Below, one piece after another: positions 31,205 through 40,713 of a DNA stretch of 64,000 nucleotides. The notes beneath the pieces were generated by a model. That model made no database searches. It worked only from the letters and a program-made list of their open reading frames with translations, and had not been told where the DNA came from. The stretch's first letter is position 1, and the number at the start of each line of letters is the position of its first letter. Where the stretch lies: NCBI GenBank assembly GCA_017440465.1, contig JAFSHF010000019.1, positions 1 through 64,000 of the forward strand. The letters run 5' to 3'. The position numbers were made by a program, and so were the translations under genes. This DNA is from Clostridia bacterium (GTDB taxonomy: Bacteria > Bacillota > Clostridia > Oscillospirales > QAKW01).

Positions 31205-32218
31205 TTAACATAATTGTTTTTCGATACTGTACGCAGAAAGCGCGTTAAGGTCTAATCCCGCTGTATTTCCCGCCTTAAATTCATAATATGCCTGAGCCCC
31301 GACCATCGCTCCATTATCACCGCAAAGGGACAAGGGCGGCATAAATAATTGCTGATCCTGCTCCTTGCCGGCCAGCAGTTTTTCCCGCAGCATGGAATTG
31401 GCGCTGACACCGCCGGCAATCACCAAGGTCTTCTGATCATAATCTTTGGCGCAACGCAGGAAATTTTCCGCCAAAATTCCGGTCACCGCTTCGCTATAAG
31501 AGGCGGCCACATCGGCAAGGTTGGGTTCCTCCCCTTTTTGGCGCGCGTTATGGACATAGTTGACAATAGCGGTCTTGACCCCCGAAAAACTGAAATCATA
31601 CGGATCTTCTTTAAACCGCACCTTGGGGAATTGGATGGCTTTGGGGTTGCCCTCCTTGGCGAGCTTATCCATATGGACCCCGCCGGGATAGGGCAGACCC
31701 AGCACCCGCGCCCCTTTATCAAAGGCCTCCCCCGCCGCATCGTCCTTAGTGCGGCCGAGGATCTGATACTCGGTGTAATTTTTCACCAATACAATATGGG
31801 AATGCCCGCCGCTGACGATCATTGCCAAAAAGGGCGGCTTGAGTTCGGGGTACGCCAAATAATTCGCCGCCACGTGCGCACGGATATGATGGACCGGAAT
31901 CAACGGCAGATTGCGGGCATAGGCATAGCCTTTGGCAAAATTCAGCCCCACCAGCAACGCGCCGATCAAGCCCGGGGCGGCGGTAACCGCCACCGCATCG
32001 ATCTCATCCTCCGAAAGACCGCTTTGGCGGATACATTCTTCGGTCAACTGCGAGATCTTTTCGATATGATAGCGGGATGCAATTTCCGGCACTACCCCGC
32101 CATAGACCTTATGGATATCGATCTGGGAGATGACGGTGCTTGCCACCACCTCCCGCCCGTCGCGGACAATGGCGACCGCGGTCTCATCGCAGGAACTTTC
32201 AAAACTTAATATATTCAC
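31205..32218 (-). CDS. tsaD: tRNA N6-adenosine threonylcarbamoyltransferase
   Basis: 337-residue ASKHA-fold enzyme that, with TsaB/TsaE, transfers threonylcarbamoyl to A37 of tRNAs reading ANN codons. Motifs: SSCDETAVAIV, the metal-binding HHIRAHVAAN, MIVSGGHSHIVL and GGVSANSMLREKL. The start is GTG at 32218, with GGAGG 7 nt upstream. It follows rimI, from which it is separated by a 56-nt hairpin. The usual tsaE and tsaB neighbours are absent from this window. Confidence 0.96.
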   Translation of the reverse strand: MNILSFESSCDETAVAIVRDGREVVASTVISQIDIHKVYGGVVPEIASRYHIEKISQLTEECIRQSGLSEDEIDAVAVTAAPGLIGALLVGLNFAKGYAYARNLPLIPVHHIRAHVAANYLAYPELKPPFLAMIVSGGHSHIVLVKNYTEYQILGRTKDDAAGEAFDKGARVLGLPYPGGVHMDKLAKEGNPKAIQFPKVRFKEDPYDFSFSGVKTAIVNYVHNARQKGEEPNLADVAASYSEAVTGILAENFLRCAKDYDQKTLVIAGGVSANSMLREKLLAGKEQDQQLFMPPLSLCGDNGAMVGAQAYYEFKAGNTAGLDLNALSAYSIEKQLC

Positions 32219-32233
32219 TCAGATACCTCCATA

Positions 32234-32289
32234 GTGAGCAATCATACTTGAACACCGTTTCATACCGAAGTTCAAGATTGATTGCTCAC
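32234..32289. repeat. Large stem-loop between rimI and tsaD
   Basis: Arms 32234-32253 and 32270-32289 pair at 17 of 20 positions with a 16-nt loop. The right arm overlaps the rimI stop codon and the left arm ends just before the tsaD ribosome binding site. No T tract follows, so it is more likely an mRNA processing or stability element than a terminator. Confidence 0.6.
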
Positions 32290-32720
32290 CCTAACCGATA
32301 AACCAACCCATCTTCTGCGGGTTGCTGATAATACCCTTTGCGGATTCCGATCTGCCGAAATCCGAACTTCTCATACAGTGCCTTGGCGGCGGCATTGGAT
32401 GCGCGCACCTCCAAAAACAGTTCTTTGCCACCCTGCTCCTGAAAGGTCTTGATCGCTTGCCGAAGCAATTGGCTTCCGATCCCCTTGCCGCGGGCATCGG
32501 GGCAGACACCGATATTGAGGATGTCCCCCTGCTCAAAGCTTTGGGAAAGCCCGCAAAAGCCCAGCAGCGTTTCCCCTTCCGTTGCCACCCAGAAAAAGCG
32601 GCTGGGGTCGGTTAGGGACGCTTCAAAATCTGCTTCCGACCAACTTTCTTTGGAAAACAGTTCTTTATCCAAAGCCGCGACGGCGGCGATCTCTTTGGAT
32701 GTCAATTTACTTACAGTCAT
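32286..32720 (-). CDS. rimI: Ribosomal-protein-S18-alanine N-acetyltransferase RimI-like
   Basis: 144-residue GNAT acetyltransferase. Acetyl-CoA loop PDARGKGIGSQLL, preceding DILNIGVCP and the C-terminal NAAAKALYEKFGFRQIGIRKGYY are typical of RimI. The ATG at 32720 overlaps the polA stop by 14 bp, with GGAGAG upstream; longer in-frame readings are dismissed. Gene order polA-rimI-tsaD supports the RimI assignment, since rimI and tsaD commonly neighbour each other. Confidence 0.9.
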   Translation of the reverse strand: MTVSKLTSKEIAAVAALDKELFSKESWSEADFEASLTDPSRFFWVATEGETLLGFCGLSQSFEQGDILNIGVCPDARGKGIGSQLLRQAIKTFQEQGGKELFLEVRASNAAAKALYEKFGFRQIGIRKGYYQQPAEDGLVYRLG

Positions 32721-35181
32721 ACCAACTCTCTCCCCGTGCCACTTCCGCCAGCATCGCGACCGAAAGATCGGCGGCGCCCTCCATCTCCCGCTGCAACAGC
32801 TGAGCCGCCCGCTCCGCATCGGCGCGGGAGGATTCGATGATCAGTTCATCGTGGACCTGCAAGATCAGATGGGCGTCCAGCCCTTCCTTGCGCAAGGCCT
32901 GAAAAACTCTTACCATCGCAATTTTAATAATATCGGCGGCAGTCCCTTGGATAGGGGTATTGAGTGCCACCCGCTCCCCGAAGGAACGCTGAATAAAGTT
33001 TGCGGATTTGAGTTCCGGCAGGTAACGGCGGCGGCCCATCAAGGTAGTGACATAGCCATCCTTTTTCGCCTGCTCCACAATCCCGCTCATATACGCGCGG
33101 ACACCGCTGTATTGCTCCAAATATTGATCGATATAGGCCTTGGCTTCCTTTTTGGAGACCCCGATATCCCCTGCCAAGGAGAAATCGGAAATGCCGTAGA
33201 CGATCCCGAAATTGACCGCCTTTGCCTGCCGCCGCATCTCCGGTGTGACCATAAAGGCGGGGACACCGAATACGGTGGCGGCGGTGACGGTATGGATATC
33301 CTCCCGCTCGCGAAAGGCGCGGATCATTGTTTCATCCTTGGCGATATGCGCCAGCACCCGCAGTTCGATCTGGGAATAGTCGGCATCCAGCAGGATGCGA
33401 TCTGCGCCGCCTGCGATAAACATCCGCCGCAGTTCTCTGCCCAGCGCATCGCGGACGGGAATGTTCTGCAGATTCGGCTCGGATGAGGAGATTCTTCCGG
33501 TCTGGGTGACCGCTTGGTTATAGGTGGTGCGGATGCGGCCGTCTTCTTCAATCAATTTCAATAAGCCTTCGCCGTATGTGGAATGTAATTTGGCATATTT
33601 GCGGTATTCCAAAATCTTGGCGACAATAGGCTCGTCCTTGAGTTTTTCCAAGACATCGGCATTGGTGGAATAGCCGGTCTTGGTCTTTTTACCGCCCTTT
33701 AAGCCCATCTTGACAAAGAGGATCTCCCCCAACTGCTTGGGAGAATTCAGATTGAAATCTTCCCCTGCCAAAGCGCGGATCTCCTGCTCCAATGCGCAGA
33801 TATGGTCTGCTAACTTGGCGTTATATTCGGTCAGGCGGGCGCGGTCCACCGCAAAGCCCCGCTGCTCCATATCCGCCAAAACGACGGTCAGCGGCAATTC
33901 CACATCAAACAGCAACGCTTCCTGCCCGTTTTCGCGGATCGTTGCCATCAATGCTTCACACAAGGCGGGCAACAATGCCACGCAATCCTCGGCAGTCTCG
34001 GCGTTTTTATCCAAATATTTTTTCAGCAGATGGGGCAGGTCGTATTTATCGCTCGGATCCGCCACATAGGCGGCGATCATACAATCAAAATAGGGAGCAC
34101 CGCGAAAGTCCGAACCGTAAAACGGCTTGGCATCATAGGTGAAGATCATTTCCACCCGATCCAGCAGAGTCTCACCGTCCTCCAGCAACAACACCCGATC
34201 TTGATAGCGGGCATAAAACCCATCGGTCTTAATAAAATAAAGACCGTTTTCTTTAAAATAGTCTAAATAATCGGCGGCTTTGCCCTCCGCTCTTTCGGGC
34301 TTTTCATACTGCTCGGGAGCGCGCACCGCAAAGAGGGATGCGATGCTTTCCAGCTCCAGATCCTGCAGCAACGCCGCCAGCTCGGCGGTATTGAATTCCG
34401 CTACTGCCAATTCTTCTTGGTTCAACTCAATGGGCACTTCGCGGCAAATCTTGGCAAGATCATAGGAAAGATACGCCATCTCTTTACCCGCTTCCAATTT
34501 ATTGCGCAGAGCGGGCTTGATTTCTTCCAGATGGGCATACACCGCATCCAACGAGCCATAGGTTCGGATCAGTTCCAATGCACCCTTTTCGCCGATGCCC
34601 GCAACACCTTTGATATTATCGGAAGTATCCCCTTGGATCGCTTTCACATCGATCAGCTGGGCGGGGTCCAAACCGTATTTTTCTTTCACTTTGGCGGTAT
34701 CGTAGATCTCCATCTCACTGCTGCCTGCGCGGGTGACGGGCATCAAGATCCGCACCCCTGCATCTGCCAACTGGAAATCATCCCGATCGCCCGAAACGAT
34801 ATCACATTCCCAGCCCTGCTCACAGCAATAACGGCTGACGGTACCGATAATATCATCCGCTTCATAACCCGCCAATTCCAAAATGGGAACGTTCATTGCC
34901 CGCAACACCGCCTTGAGCGGCTCCACCTGCGCGGCAAGATCCTCCGGCATTCCCTTGCGCTGCGCCTTATAATCGGCATACAGTTTATGGCGGAAGGTCT
35001 TCTCCCTCAAATCAAAGGAGACCGCCACCATATCGGGCTTGGAGAGCTCGAAATATTTATGATAGAGTTTTAAAAAGCCGAAGATGCCGTTGGTGGGGCG
35101 CCCATCCTTGGTGGAAAGGGCGCGGATGGCATAGTAGGCGCGGTTCAAGATGGAATTGCCGTCAAATATCAAAAGTTTCAT
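32707..35181 (-). CDS. polA: DNA polymerase I
   Basis: 824-residue family A polymerase for repair and Okazaki-fragment processing. The 5'-3' exonuclease domain covers about residues 1-290 (LLIFDGNSILNRAYYA, GDRDDFQLA, IKGVAGIGEKGA). The central 3'-5' exonuclease-like domain lacks the acidic D-x-E motif (reads FIKTDGFYARY), so proofreading is probably absent, as in several Firmicutes. Polymerase motifs A (DYSQIELRVLAHI), B (RRQAKAVNFGIVYG) and C (VHDELIIE) are intact. GAGGAAG precedes the ATG, which lies inside the end of the RluD-type gene. Confidence 0.96.
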   Translation of the reverse strand: MKLLIFDGNSILNRAYYAIRALSTKDGRPTNGIFGFLKLYHKYFELSKPDMVAVSFDLREKTFRHKLYADYKAQRKGMPEDLAAQVEPLKAVLRAMNVPILELAGYEADDIIGTVSRYCCEQGWECDIVSGDRDDFQLADAGVRILMPVTRAGSSEMEIYDTAKVKEKYGLDPAQLIDVKAIQGDTSDNIKGVAGIGEKGALELIRTYGSLDAVYAHLEEIKPALRNKLEAGKEMAYLSYDLAKICREVPIELNQEELAVAEFNTAELAALLQDLELESIASLFAVRAPEQYEKPERAEGKAADYLDYFKENGLYFIKTDGFYARYQDRVLLLEDGETLLDRVEMIFTYDAKPFYGSDFRGAPYFDCMIAAYVADPSDKYDLPHLLKKYLDKNAETAEDCVALLPALCEALMATIRENGQEALLFDVELPLTVVLADMEQRGFAVDRARLTEYNAKLADHICALEQEIRALAGEDFNLNSPKQLGEILFVKMGLKGGKKTKTGYSTNADVLEKLKDEPIVAKILEYRKYAKLHSTYGEGLLKLIEEDGRIRTTYNQAVTQTGRISSSEPNLQNIPVRDALGRELRRMFIAGGADRILLDADYSQIELRVLAHIAKDETMIRAFREREDIHTVTAATVFGVPAFMVTPEMRRQAKAVNFGIVYGISDFSLAGDIGVSKKEAKAYIDQYLEQYSGVRAYMSGIVEQAKKDGYVTTLMGRRRYLPELKSANFIQRSFGERVALNTPIQGTAADIIKIAMVRVFQALRKEGLDAHLILQVHDELIIESSRADAERAAQLLQREMEGAADLSVAMLAEVARGESWYDCK

Positions 35182-36103
35182 TCAAATCTTCCTCGTTCCA
35201 AAGAATCTTTTTACTCTTCAAAAAATCCACAAGGTCTTGGGGCAGCGGGCAACGCAGAGCGATCGCCTGCTTGGTGATGGGATGGGCAAAGGCGATCGAT
35301 GCCGAATGCAATGCCTGCCTGCCCAAAGAAGCATCCTCCTGCCCATAGAGGAAATCCCCTGCCACCGGCGCGCCCAAATGCGCCATATGGACGCGGATCT
35401 GATGGGTACGGCCGGTATCTAATTTGAGATGCACCAGACTATAACCCTCCCCCTCTGCCAACACTTTATAATGGGTGATTGCCCCATCCCCTTGGGGATC
35501 GACTCTGCGCGCCAGCACCGAACCCGGAACTCTTGCGATGGGAGCATCGATCGTCCCTTGCTTTTGGGGCAGGGTCCCTTGCAGAATGGCAAGGTAGGTG
35601 CGGACCACTTGATTTTTCTTTAGGTCTTCTCCCAGCACCCCTGCGCTATGGGCATTTTTTGCCAGCAGGATCGCCCCGCTGGTATCCTTATCCAAGCGGT
35701 GGACCGGACGGAAAACAAACTCTCTGCCCCTTAGATAATAGGCGACCGCGCCCGCCAAGGTGGCGCCGTGGTTGCCCAGCGAAGGATGGGTCGCCAATTT
35801 CGGGGGCTTATCCACCACCAAAAGGTCTTCATCCTCATAAAGGACCGAAAGGGGCAGATCGATCGGTTGAATATGCGCGTTATCCACCTGACTTTCGCGG
35901 TTGGCGATCCGCACCGTCAGCAGATCGCCTTTTTTGAGCTGCTTTTGCACCGTGACCCGCTTTCGGCCGATGGTGATACCGTAAGGATTCCGCTTTAAGC
36001 CCGCCAGAACGCGCGCAGAAAATCCCCGCTCTTTCAAAAAGGAAAGAACGGTTCGGCCCGCATCCTGCTCTTCAATTTCATAGGCGATCTTGCGATAATC
36101 CAA
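35162..36103 (-). CDS. RluA/RluD-family pseudouridine synthase
   Basis: About 313 residues with a short S4-like N-terminal region and the RluA catalytic motif HRLDKDTSGAILLAK containing the active Asp. Modifies uridines in 23S rRNA (RluD type) or tRNA; the exact target cannot be told. The TTG at 36103 is chosen because GGAG lies 9 nt upstream; the TTG at 36118 has none. First gene of the rlu-polA-rimI-tsaD operon; it overlaps polA by 20 bp. TTGTAA-17-TAGAAT promoter upstream. Confidence 0.88.
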   Translation of the reverse strand: MDYRKIAYEIEEQDAGRTVLSFLKERGFSARVLAGLKRNPYGITIGRKRVTVQKQLKKGDLLTVRIANRESQVDNAHIQPIDLPLSVLYEDEDLLVVDKPPKLATHPSLGNHGATLAGAVAYYLRGREFVFRPVHRLDKDTSGAILLAKNAHSAGVLGEDLKKNQVVRTYLAILQGTLPQKQGTIDAPIARVPGSVLARRVDPQGDGAITHYKVLAEGEGYSLVHLKLDTGRTHQIRVHMAHLGAPVAGDFLYGQEDASLGRQALHSASIAFAHPITKQAIALRCPLPQDLVDFLKSKKILWNEEDLNETFDI

Positions 36104-36136
36104 GGCATATGTCTCCAATTTATATAATACTTAAAT

Positions 36137-36165
36137 ATTCTACCACATTTAATATTAATTTACAA
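36137..36165 (-). promoter_or_regulatory. Sigma-A promoter of the rlu-polA-rimI-tsaD operon
   Basis: On the minus strand TTGTAA (36165-36160), 17-bp spacer, TAGAAT (36142-36137). Divergent from the spoIIGA promoter. Confidence 0.7.
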
Positions 36166-36186
36166 TATTTTTTCTGCGCTCTTTAT

Positions 36187-36220
36187 TTCGACAACATCTG
36201 TTTTTTCAAGGTGCTATACT
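36187..36220 (+). promoter_or_regulatory. Spo0A-type promoter of spoIIGA-sigE
   Basis: -10 TATACT (36215-36220). TTCGACA (36187-36193), a perfect Spo0A box on the minus strand (TGTCGAA), contains the -35-like TCGACA (36188-36193), giving a 21-bp spacer. The B. subtilis spoIIG promoter is likewise sigma-A dependent with a 22-bp spacer and Spo0A boxes at -35. The start codon lies only 6 bp after the -10, so the message may be leaderless. Confidence 0.65.
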
Positions 36221-36226
36221 GAGCCT

Positions 36227-37078
36227 ATGGTTATTTATGTTGATATTTTATTCTTCACCAATTTCATAATGGATACCCTGCTGCTCGCCACCACCGCATT
36301 GATCGCCGCCCGCAAGCTGACCCCCTGGCGGCTATTGCTGGGCGCGGCGGTGGGGGCACTTTTCGGCTGCCTGCTCTTTTTTACCAAGCTTCCCCTGGCG
36401 TTGATGGTTCTTTTAAAACTCGTCGTTCCTGCCGCCATTCTGCTTTTGGCTTTCCCCTTTGAGCGATTGCTCTCTTATGGGCGGACGGCGTTGATCTATT
36501 TTGCCGCCCATCTGCTCTTTGGGGGCGGGATGTATGCCTTTTATGCCTTCACCGATGCGGGCAGCCATATCCGCGCCTCCAACGGTGTCTATTATATGGA
36601 TCTGCCCCTTTGGTTGCTATTGTTGCTCTCCTTTGGGTTTTATGGATTGACCCGCGGCTTTTTCCATCTGCTCAACCTGAGGAAAGAAAAATCCTTTCTC
36701 CATACCCTGACGGTGGATGGGCAGGATCTGCTTGCCCTTTTGGACACCGGCAATTCCCTTTACGATCCCATCTCCTTAAAGCCGGTGGTGCTCTGCCAAT
36801 GGGATTGCCTTTCCCTCCCCGAAGAATTGTTACAAGCGATTTTACATAACGACTCCGCGGCACTCCCCCGCCTTTCCAAGCAATTTCCCCACCTGAAGCT
36901 GCGGCTGCTGCCCTACACCGATGCCACCGGCGCCCGCACCTTGATCTACGCTTTTTGCCCCAAAACCCTGCTGATCGACCACATCCAAAGGGATGCGTTG
37001 ATCGGCATCACCCTGCAGCCCTTATCCCCCGACGGACGTTTTCAAGCACTACTACATAGAGATTGGAGTAACTTATGA
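36227..37078 (+). CDS. spoIIGA: Sporulation sigma-E processing peptidase SpoIIGA
   Basis: 283-residue integral membrane aspartic protease that cleaves the pro-sequence from sigma-E in the mother cell. Five hydrophobic segments occupy about residues 1-140. The cytoplasmic domain carries the aspartyl motif [11 protein letters not shown]. The opening [16 protein letters not shown] is typical, which fixes the start at 36227 although there is no ribosome binding site. It overlaps sigE as ATGA, so substrate and protease are co-expressed. Confidence 0.93.
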   Translation: MVIYVDILFFTNFIMDTLLLATTALIAARKLTPWRLLLGAAVGALFGCLLFFTKLPLALMVLLKLVVPAAILLLAFPFERLLSYGRTALIYFAAHLLFGGGMYAFYAFTDAGSHIRASNGVYYMDLPLWLLLLLSFGFYGLTRGFFHLLNLRKEKSFLHTLTVDGQDLLALLDTGNSLYDPISLKPVVLCQWDCLSLPEELLQAILHNDSAALPRLSKQFPHLKLRLLPYTDATGARTLIYAFCPKTLLIDHIQRDALIGITLQPLSPDGRFQALLHRDWSNL

Positions 37079-37791
37079 ACATTCTGCGCTATTACTTAAT
37101 GTACCACCCCGCCCTCGCCAAGCTCCTGCACCGCCTGGCAGGCAAAGTCCATTACGCCAACGGCTATATCACCCTGCCGCCGCCCCTTTCCGCCGAGGAG
37201 GAGCGGCAATTCATTGAGGCCTTGGATCAAGGAGAGGCCTATGCCTCTCAAAAACTGATCGAACACAATCTGCGGTTGGTGGTCTATATCGCCAAGCGGT
37301 TTGAAAATACCGGCATCGCCGCCGATGATCTCATCTCCATCGGCTCCATCGGGCTGATCAAGGCGATCAATACCTTTCGCTCGGATAAAAACATTAAATT
37401 GGCGACCTACGCCTCCCGCTGTATTGAAAACGAGATCTTAATGTTTCTGCGCAAAAACCACGCCCAGCGGTCTGAGATCTCTCTGGATGAGCCGCTGAAT
37501 GTGGATTGGGACGGCAACGAGCTTTTGCTTTCGGATATTTTAGGCACCGACGCCGACAGCGTCTCGCGGAATTTAGAGGAAGATATTGAGCGGCAGATCC
37601 TCCACGCCGCCTTGGAGCATATTCCCCTGAGGGAACGGATGATCATGGAGATGCGGTTCGGGCTGGGCGGATATCGGGAGATGACCCAAAAAGAGGTGGC
37701 GGATGTCTTGGGGATCTCCCAATCCTATATCTCCCGCCTGGAAAAAAAGATCATCTCCCGCCTCAAGCGCGAGATCGAGAAAAATATATAA
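37075..37791 (+). CDS. sigE: RNA polymerase sporulation sigma factor SigE
   Basis: 238-residue mother-cell sigma factor. An N-terminal pro-sequence of roughly 25-30 residues (up to about GYITLPPPL) is removed by SpoIIGA. Region 2 ([34 protein letters not shown], with the [12 protein letters not shown] -10 recognition part) and region 4 ([21 protein letters not shown]) are complete. Strongly supports a spore-former. Its neighbour sigG, often next in Clostridia, is not here; a terminator follows. Confidence 0.96.
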   Translation: MNILRYYLMYHPALAKLLHRLAGKVHYANGYITLPPPLSAEEERQFIEALDQGEAYASQKLIEHNLRLVVYIAKRFENTGIAADDLISIGSIGLIKAINTFRSDKNIKLATYASRCIENEILMFLRKNHAQRSEISLDEPLNVDWDGNELLLSDILGTDADSVSRNLEEDIERQILHAALEHIPLRERMIMEMRFGLGGYREMTQKEVADVLGISQSYISRLEKKIISRLKREIEKNI

Positions 37792-37796
37792 CTTTG

Positions 37797-37828
37797 GCTC
37801 GAAGGTGAACCCTTCGAGCCTCTTTTTA
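37797..37828 (+). terminator. Terminator of spoIIGA-sigE
   Basis: Stem GGCTCGAAGG (37797-37806) and CCTTCGAGCC (37811-37820), then TCTTTTT. Confidence 0.88.
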
Positions 37829-37981
37829 TCCAAAATCTGCATAATTAAAGAAAAACAGAGCATTTCAAAGCATTTATGAGCATTTGAAAGATTTTCAAAA
37901 AACCGCTCGGTTTGGGCAGTGCCTTTTGCGGAAATATTTTGAAATTTTACGAAAAAATATGACTTTTTTTGCGCAAATTTA

Positions 37982-38010
37982 TTGACAAACCGTATATAAA
38001 TGTTTATATT
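37982..38010 (+). promoter_or_regulatory. Sigma-A promoter of potABCD
   Basis: Consensus TTGACA (37982-37987), 17-bp spacer, TATATT (38005-38010). The 70-nt leader holds a small possible hairpin (TGGG...CCCA). The rest of the 37829-38084 gap is AT-rich with nothing recognised. Confidence 0.8.
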
Positions 38011-38084
38011 ATAAACTGAATTATATTGGGGTCATTTGTGCCCATATAAACAATGCTTTATTTACGGAGGTTGGGAAAACAGCG

Positions 38085-39134
38085 TTGAAAAACATCATTG
38101 AGCTGAAAGATATTCACGTTTCTTTTGACGGCGAGGTGATCCTCGATCATTTTAATCTGGCAATTAAGGACAAGGAGTTTGTCACCCTGCTGGGCCCTTC
38201 GGGCTGCGGCAAGACAACGACCCTGCGGACGATTGCCGGCTTTGTCCAGCCGCAAGAGGGGCGTGTTTTATTTGAGGGGCAGGATATCAGCAAACTGCCC
38301 GCTCATAAACGCCAGGTCAATACCGTCTTCCAGCGGTATGCCCTCTTCCCCCATTATAATGTTTATGAAAATATCGCTTTCGGCCTGCGTATCTCCAAGA
38401 CCCCCGAAGAAGAGATCGAAAAGCGGGTCAAGGAAATGCTGGCGTTGGTCAACCTGAAGGGCTATGAAAAGCGCAACGTTTCTTCCCTTTCGGGCGGTCA
38501 GCAGCAGCGGGTCGCCATCGCGCGCGCTTTGGTCAATAACCCCAAGGTTCTGCTTTTGGACGAGCCTTTGGGTGCCTTGGACCTCAAACTGCGCAAGGGG
38601 ATGCAAAACGAGCTTTTGCGGATCCAGCGGCAGATGGGGATCACCTTTATCTATGTCACCCACGATCAGGAAGAAGCGCTGACTATGAGCGATACCGTCG
38701 TCGTTATGAAAGACGGACTGATCCAGCAGATCGGCACCCCCGAAGATATTTACAATGAGCCTGCCAACCCCTTTGTGGCGGATTTTATCGGTGAAAGCAA
38801 CATCTTCGGCGGCAAGATGATCCGCGATTATCTGGTGGAGTTTGAGGGGATCGAGTTCCCCTGCGTCGATGCAGGCTTCGGCGAGAATGTGGCGGTGGAC
38901 GTAGTCGTCCGCCCCGAAGATATTGAGATCTTAGATGCGCAAGACGGGATGCTTTGCGGCACGGTTGAGACCGTCACCTTTAAGGGTGTGCATTATGAAA
39001 TGATGGTCCGCTCCGATCGGTTCCTTTGGAAGATCCATTCCATCAAATGCCGCGAACCCGGCGACAAAATCGCAATGAAGATCATTCCCGAATATATCCA
39101 CATTATGAAAAAGGAGGCGGGTACCGTAAATTGA
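38085..39134 (+). CDS. potA: Spermidine/putrescine ABC transporter ATP-binding protein
   Basis: 349-residue ABC ATPase that powers polyamine import. Walker [11 protein letters not shown], signature [15 protein letters not shown], Walker [13 protein letters not shown] and H-loop THDQEEAL are intact; the C-terminal TOBE-like regulatory domain begins near residue 240. The start is TTG at 38085: GGAGG is 14 nt upstream, which is long, and no in-frame ATG is better placed. First gene of potABCD, overlapping potB by 4 bp. Confidence 0.94.
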   Translation: MKNIIELKDIHVSFDGEVILDHFNLAIKDKEFVTLLGPSGCGKTTTLRTIAGFVQPQEGRVLFEGQDISKLPAHKRQVNTVFQRYALFPHYNVYENIAFGLRISKTPEEEIEKRVKEMLALVNLKGYEKRNVSSLSGGQQQRVAIARALVNNPKVLLLDEPLGALDLKLRKGMQNELLRIQRQMGITFIYVTHDQEEALTMSDTVVVMKDGLIQQIGTPEDIYNEPANPFVADFIGESNIFGGKMIRDYLVEFEGIEFPCVDAGFGENVAVDVVVRPEDIEILDAQDGMLCGTVETVTFKGVHYEMMVRSDRFLWKIHSIKCREPGDKIAMKIIPEYIHIMKKEAGTVN

Positions 39135-39925
39135 AAAAAAAGTTAATTGCGGTCCCATACTATGTATGGGCGGCGGTATTCATCGTTGTTCCGCTCCTGA
39201 TGATCGCCTACAGCGCCTTTACCGATACCCAAGGCAATTTCACGCTGGACAATATCGTTCAGATCGGGAAATACTGGCCGGTGATGCTGCGCTCGGTGCT
39301 TTATGCCTTGGTCGCCACCGTTTGTTGCCTGGTTCTGGGGTATCTGCTGGCGTATTTTATGGCGCAACAATCGGAGCGCACCAAGACCCTATTGATGATC
39401 TTGCTGATGCTGCCGATGTGGATCAACTTCGTTCTGCGTACCCAAGCGATGCAGGACCTTTTGGATCTTTTGCAGAATTGGCTGCGGCTTGCCGATATTC
39501 CTTTGCAGGTGAGCAACAATCCCTTTGCAGTCGTCTTGGGTCTGATTTATAACTATCTGCCCTTTATGGTACTGCCGATCTATACCTCTTTGGAAAAATT
39601 AGATCGTCGGGTGATCGAAGCGGCGGAGGATCTGGGCGCCAATCGCTTCAATGTCTTCCGCAAGGTCATTTTGCCGCTGACCATGCCCGGCATCGGCAGC
39701 GGTGTCATTATGGTCTTTGTCCCCACCATTTCTACTTTTGTTATTTCCGAAAAATTGGGCGGGGCGAAGCACAACCTGATCGGTAATGTCATTCAAGAGC
39801 AGTTCCTGCAGGTGTATAACCCCAATGTGGGCGCGGCGATCAGCCTTGTTATGCTGGTGCTGATCCTCTTTATTCTCATCATCTTCAGCGCGCTGGATGA
39901 GGAGACAAAGGAGGGGCTGCTATGA
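39131..39925 (+). CDS. potB: Spermidine/putrescine ABC transporter permease PotB
   Basis: 264-residue permease with about six membrane segments and the EAA loop ... [26 protein letters not shown] that docks with PotA. The TTG at 39131, overlapping the potA stop (TTGA), is the likely start, since the membrane part begins at once ([16 protein letters not shown]); AAGGAGG is 13 nt before it. A longer in-frame reading would extend into potA. Confidence 0.92.
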   Translation: MKKKLIAVPYYVWAAVFIVVPLLMIAYSAFTDTQGNFTLDNIVQIGKYWPVMLRSVLYALVATVCCLVLGYLLAYFMAQQSERTKTLLMILLMLPMWINFVLRTQAMQDLLDLLQNWLRLADIPLQVSNNPFAVVLGLIYNYLPFMVLPIYTSLEKLDRRVIEAAEDLGANRFNVFRKVILPLTMPGIGSGVIMVFVPTISTFVISEKLGGAKHNLIGNVIQEQFLQVYNPNVGAAISLVMLVLILFILIIFSALDEETKEGLL

Positions 39926-40713
39926 GAAAGTTTTTTGAAAAAAGCTATATGGCGCTGATCTTCGGCTTTCTTTATCTGCCGATCGCCTACCTCATCTTCT
40001 TTTCCTTCAATGAAGGCAAATCCAAAGTCATTTTCAGCGGATTTACATTGAAAAATTATGTAAACCTGTTCCGCGACGAAGAGATTATGCAAGCGTTGCT
40101 CAACACCTTGATCATCGCCGCCATCGCTTCGGTGGTAGCGACCGTCATCGGGACGATGGCCGCCATCGGCATTCAGCGGTTGCGCAAATGGCAACGCAAT
40201 GCGGTGATGAATGTGACCTACATTCCGGTTTTGAACCCCGATATCATCACCGGTGTTTCGCTGATGCTGCTTTTCTCCATCTTTGGCATCACCTTGGGCT
40301 ATGGTCCGGTTTTGCTGGCGCATATTACCTTTAATATCCCTTATGTCATCTTAGCGGTAATGCCGAAACTGCGGCAGGTGGATTCCTCCATCTACGAAGC
40401 CGCGCTGGATCTGGGTGCCTCCCCCGCCCTTGCCTTCCGCAAGGCGATCCTGCCCCAAATTATGCCCGGTATCATCTCCGGCTTTATGATGGCTCTCACC
40501 CTTTCGGTGGATGACTTTGTCATCACCTTCTTCTTAAAGGGTGTGGAGGTGGAGACCTTAGCCACCATGATCTATTCCACCACCAAGGTCCGCATCGATC
40601 TTTCGATGAATGCCCTTTGCGGTGTGATGGTCTTAGTTGTTTTGATTATTTTGATCCTTGCCAATCTTCCCCAAAAGAAGAGCGGAAATAAAAAAAGAGA
40701 GGAACGCATCTGA
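39922..40713 (+). CDS. potC: Spermidine/putrescine ABC transporter permease PotC
   Basis: 263-residue second permease with six membrane segments and its own EAA loop (YEAALDLGASPALAFRKAILPQIMPGI). ATGA overlap with potB and TGATG with potD. Pairs with PotB as the membrane channel. Confidence 0.94.
   Translation: MRKFFEKSYMALIFGFLYLPIAYLIFFSFNEGKSKVIFSGFTLKNYVNLFRDEEIMQALLNTLIIAAIASVVATVIGTMAAIGIQRLRKWQRNAVMNVTYIPVLNPDIITGVSLMLLFSIFGITLGYGPVLLAHITFNIPYVILAVMPKLRQVDSSIYEAALDLGASPALAFRKAILPQIMPGIISGFMMALTLSVDDFVITFFLKGVEVETLATMIYSTTKVRIDLSMNALCGVMVLVVLIILILANLPQKKSGNKKREERI

Noticed and set aside
37829-38084. Polyamine-sensing leader or riboswitch before potA
   Set aside because: Only a short possible hairpin is seen; no conserved aptamer or terminator/antiterminator pair.
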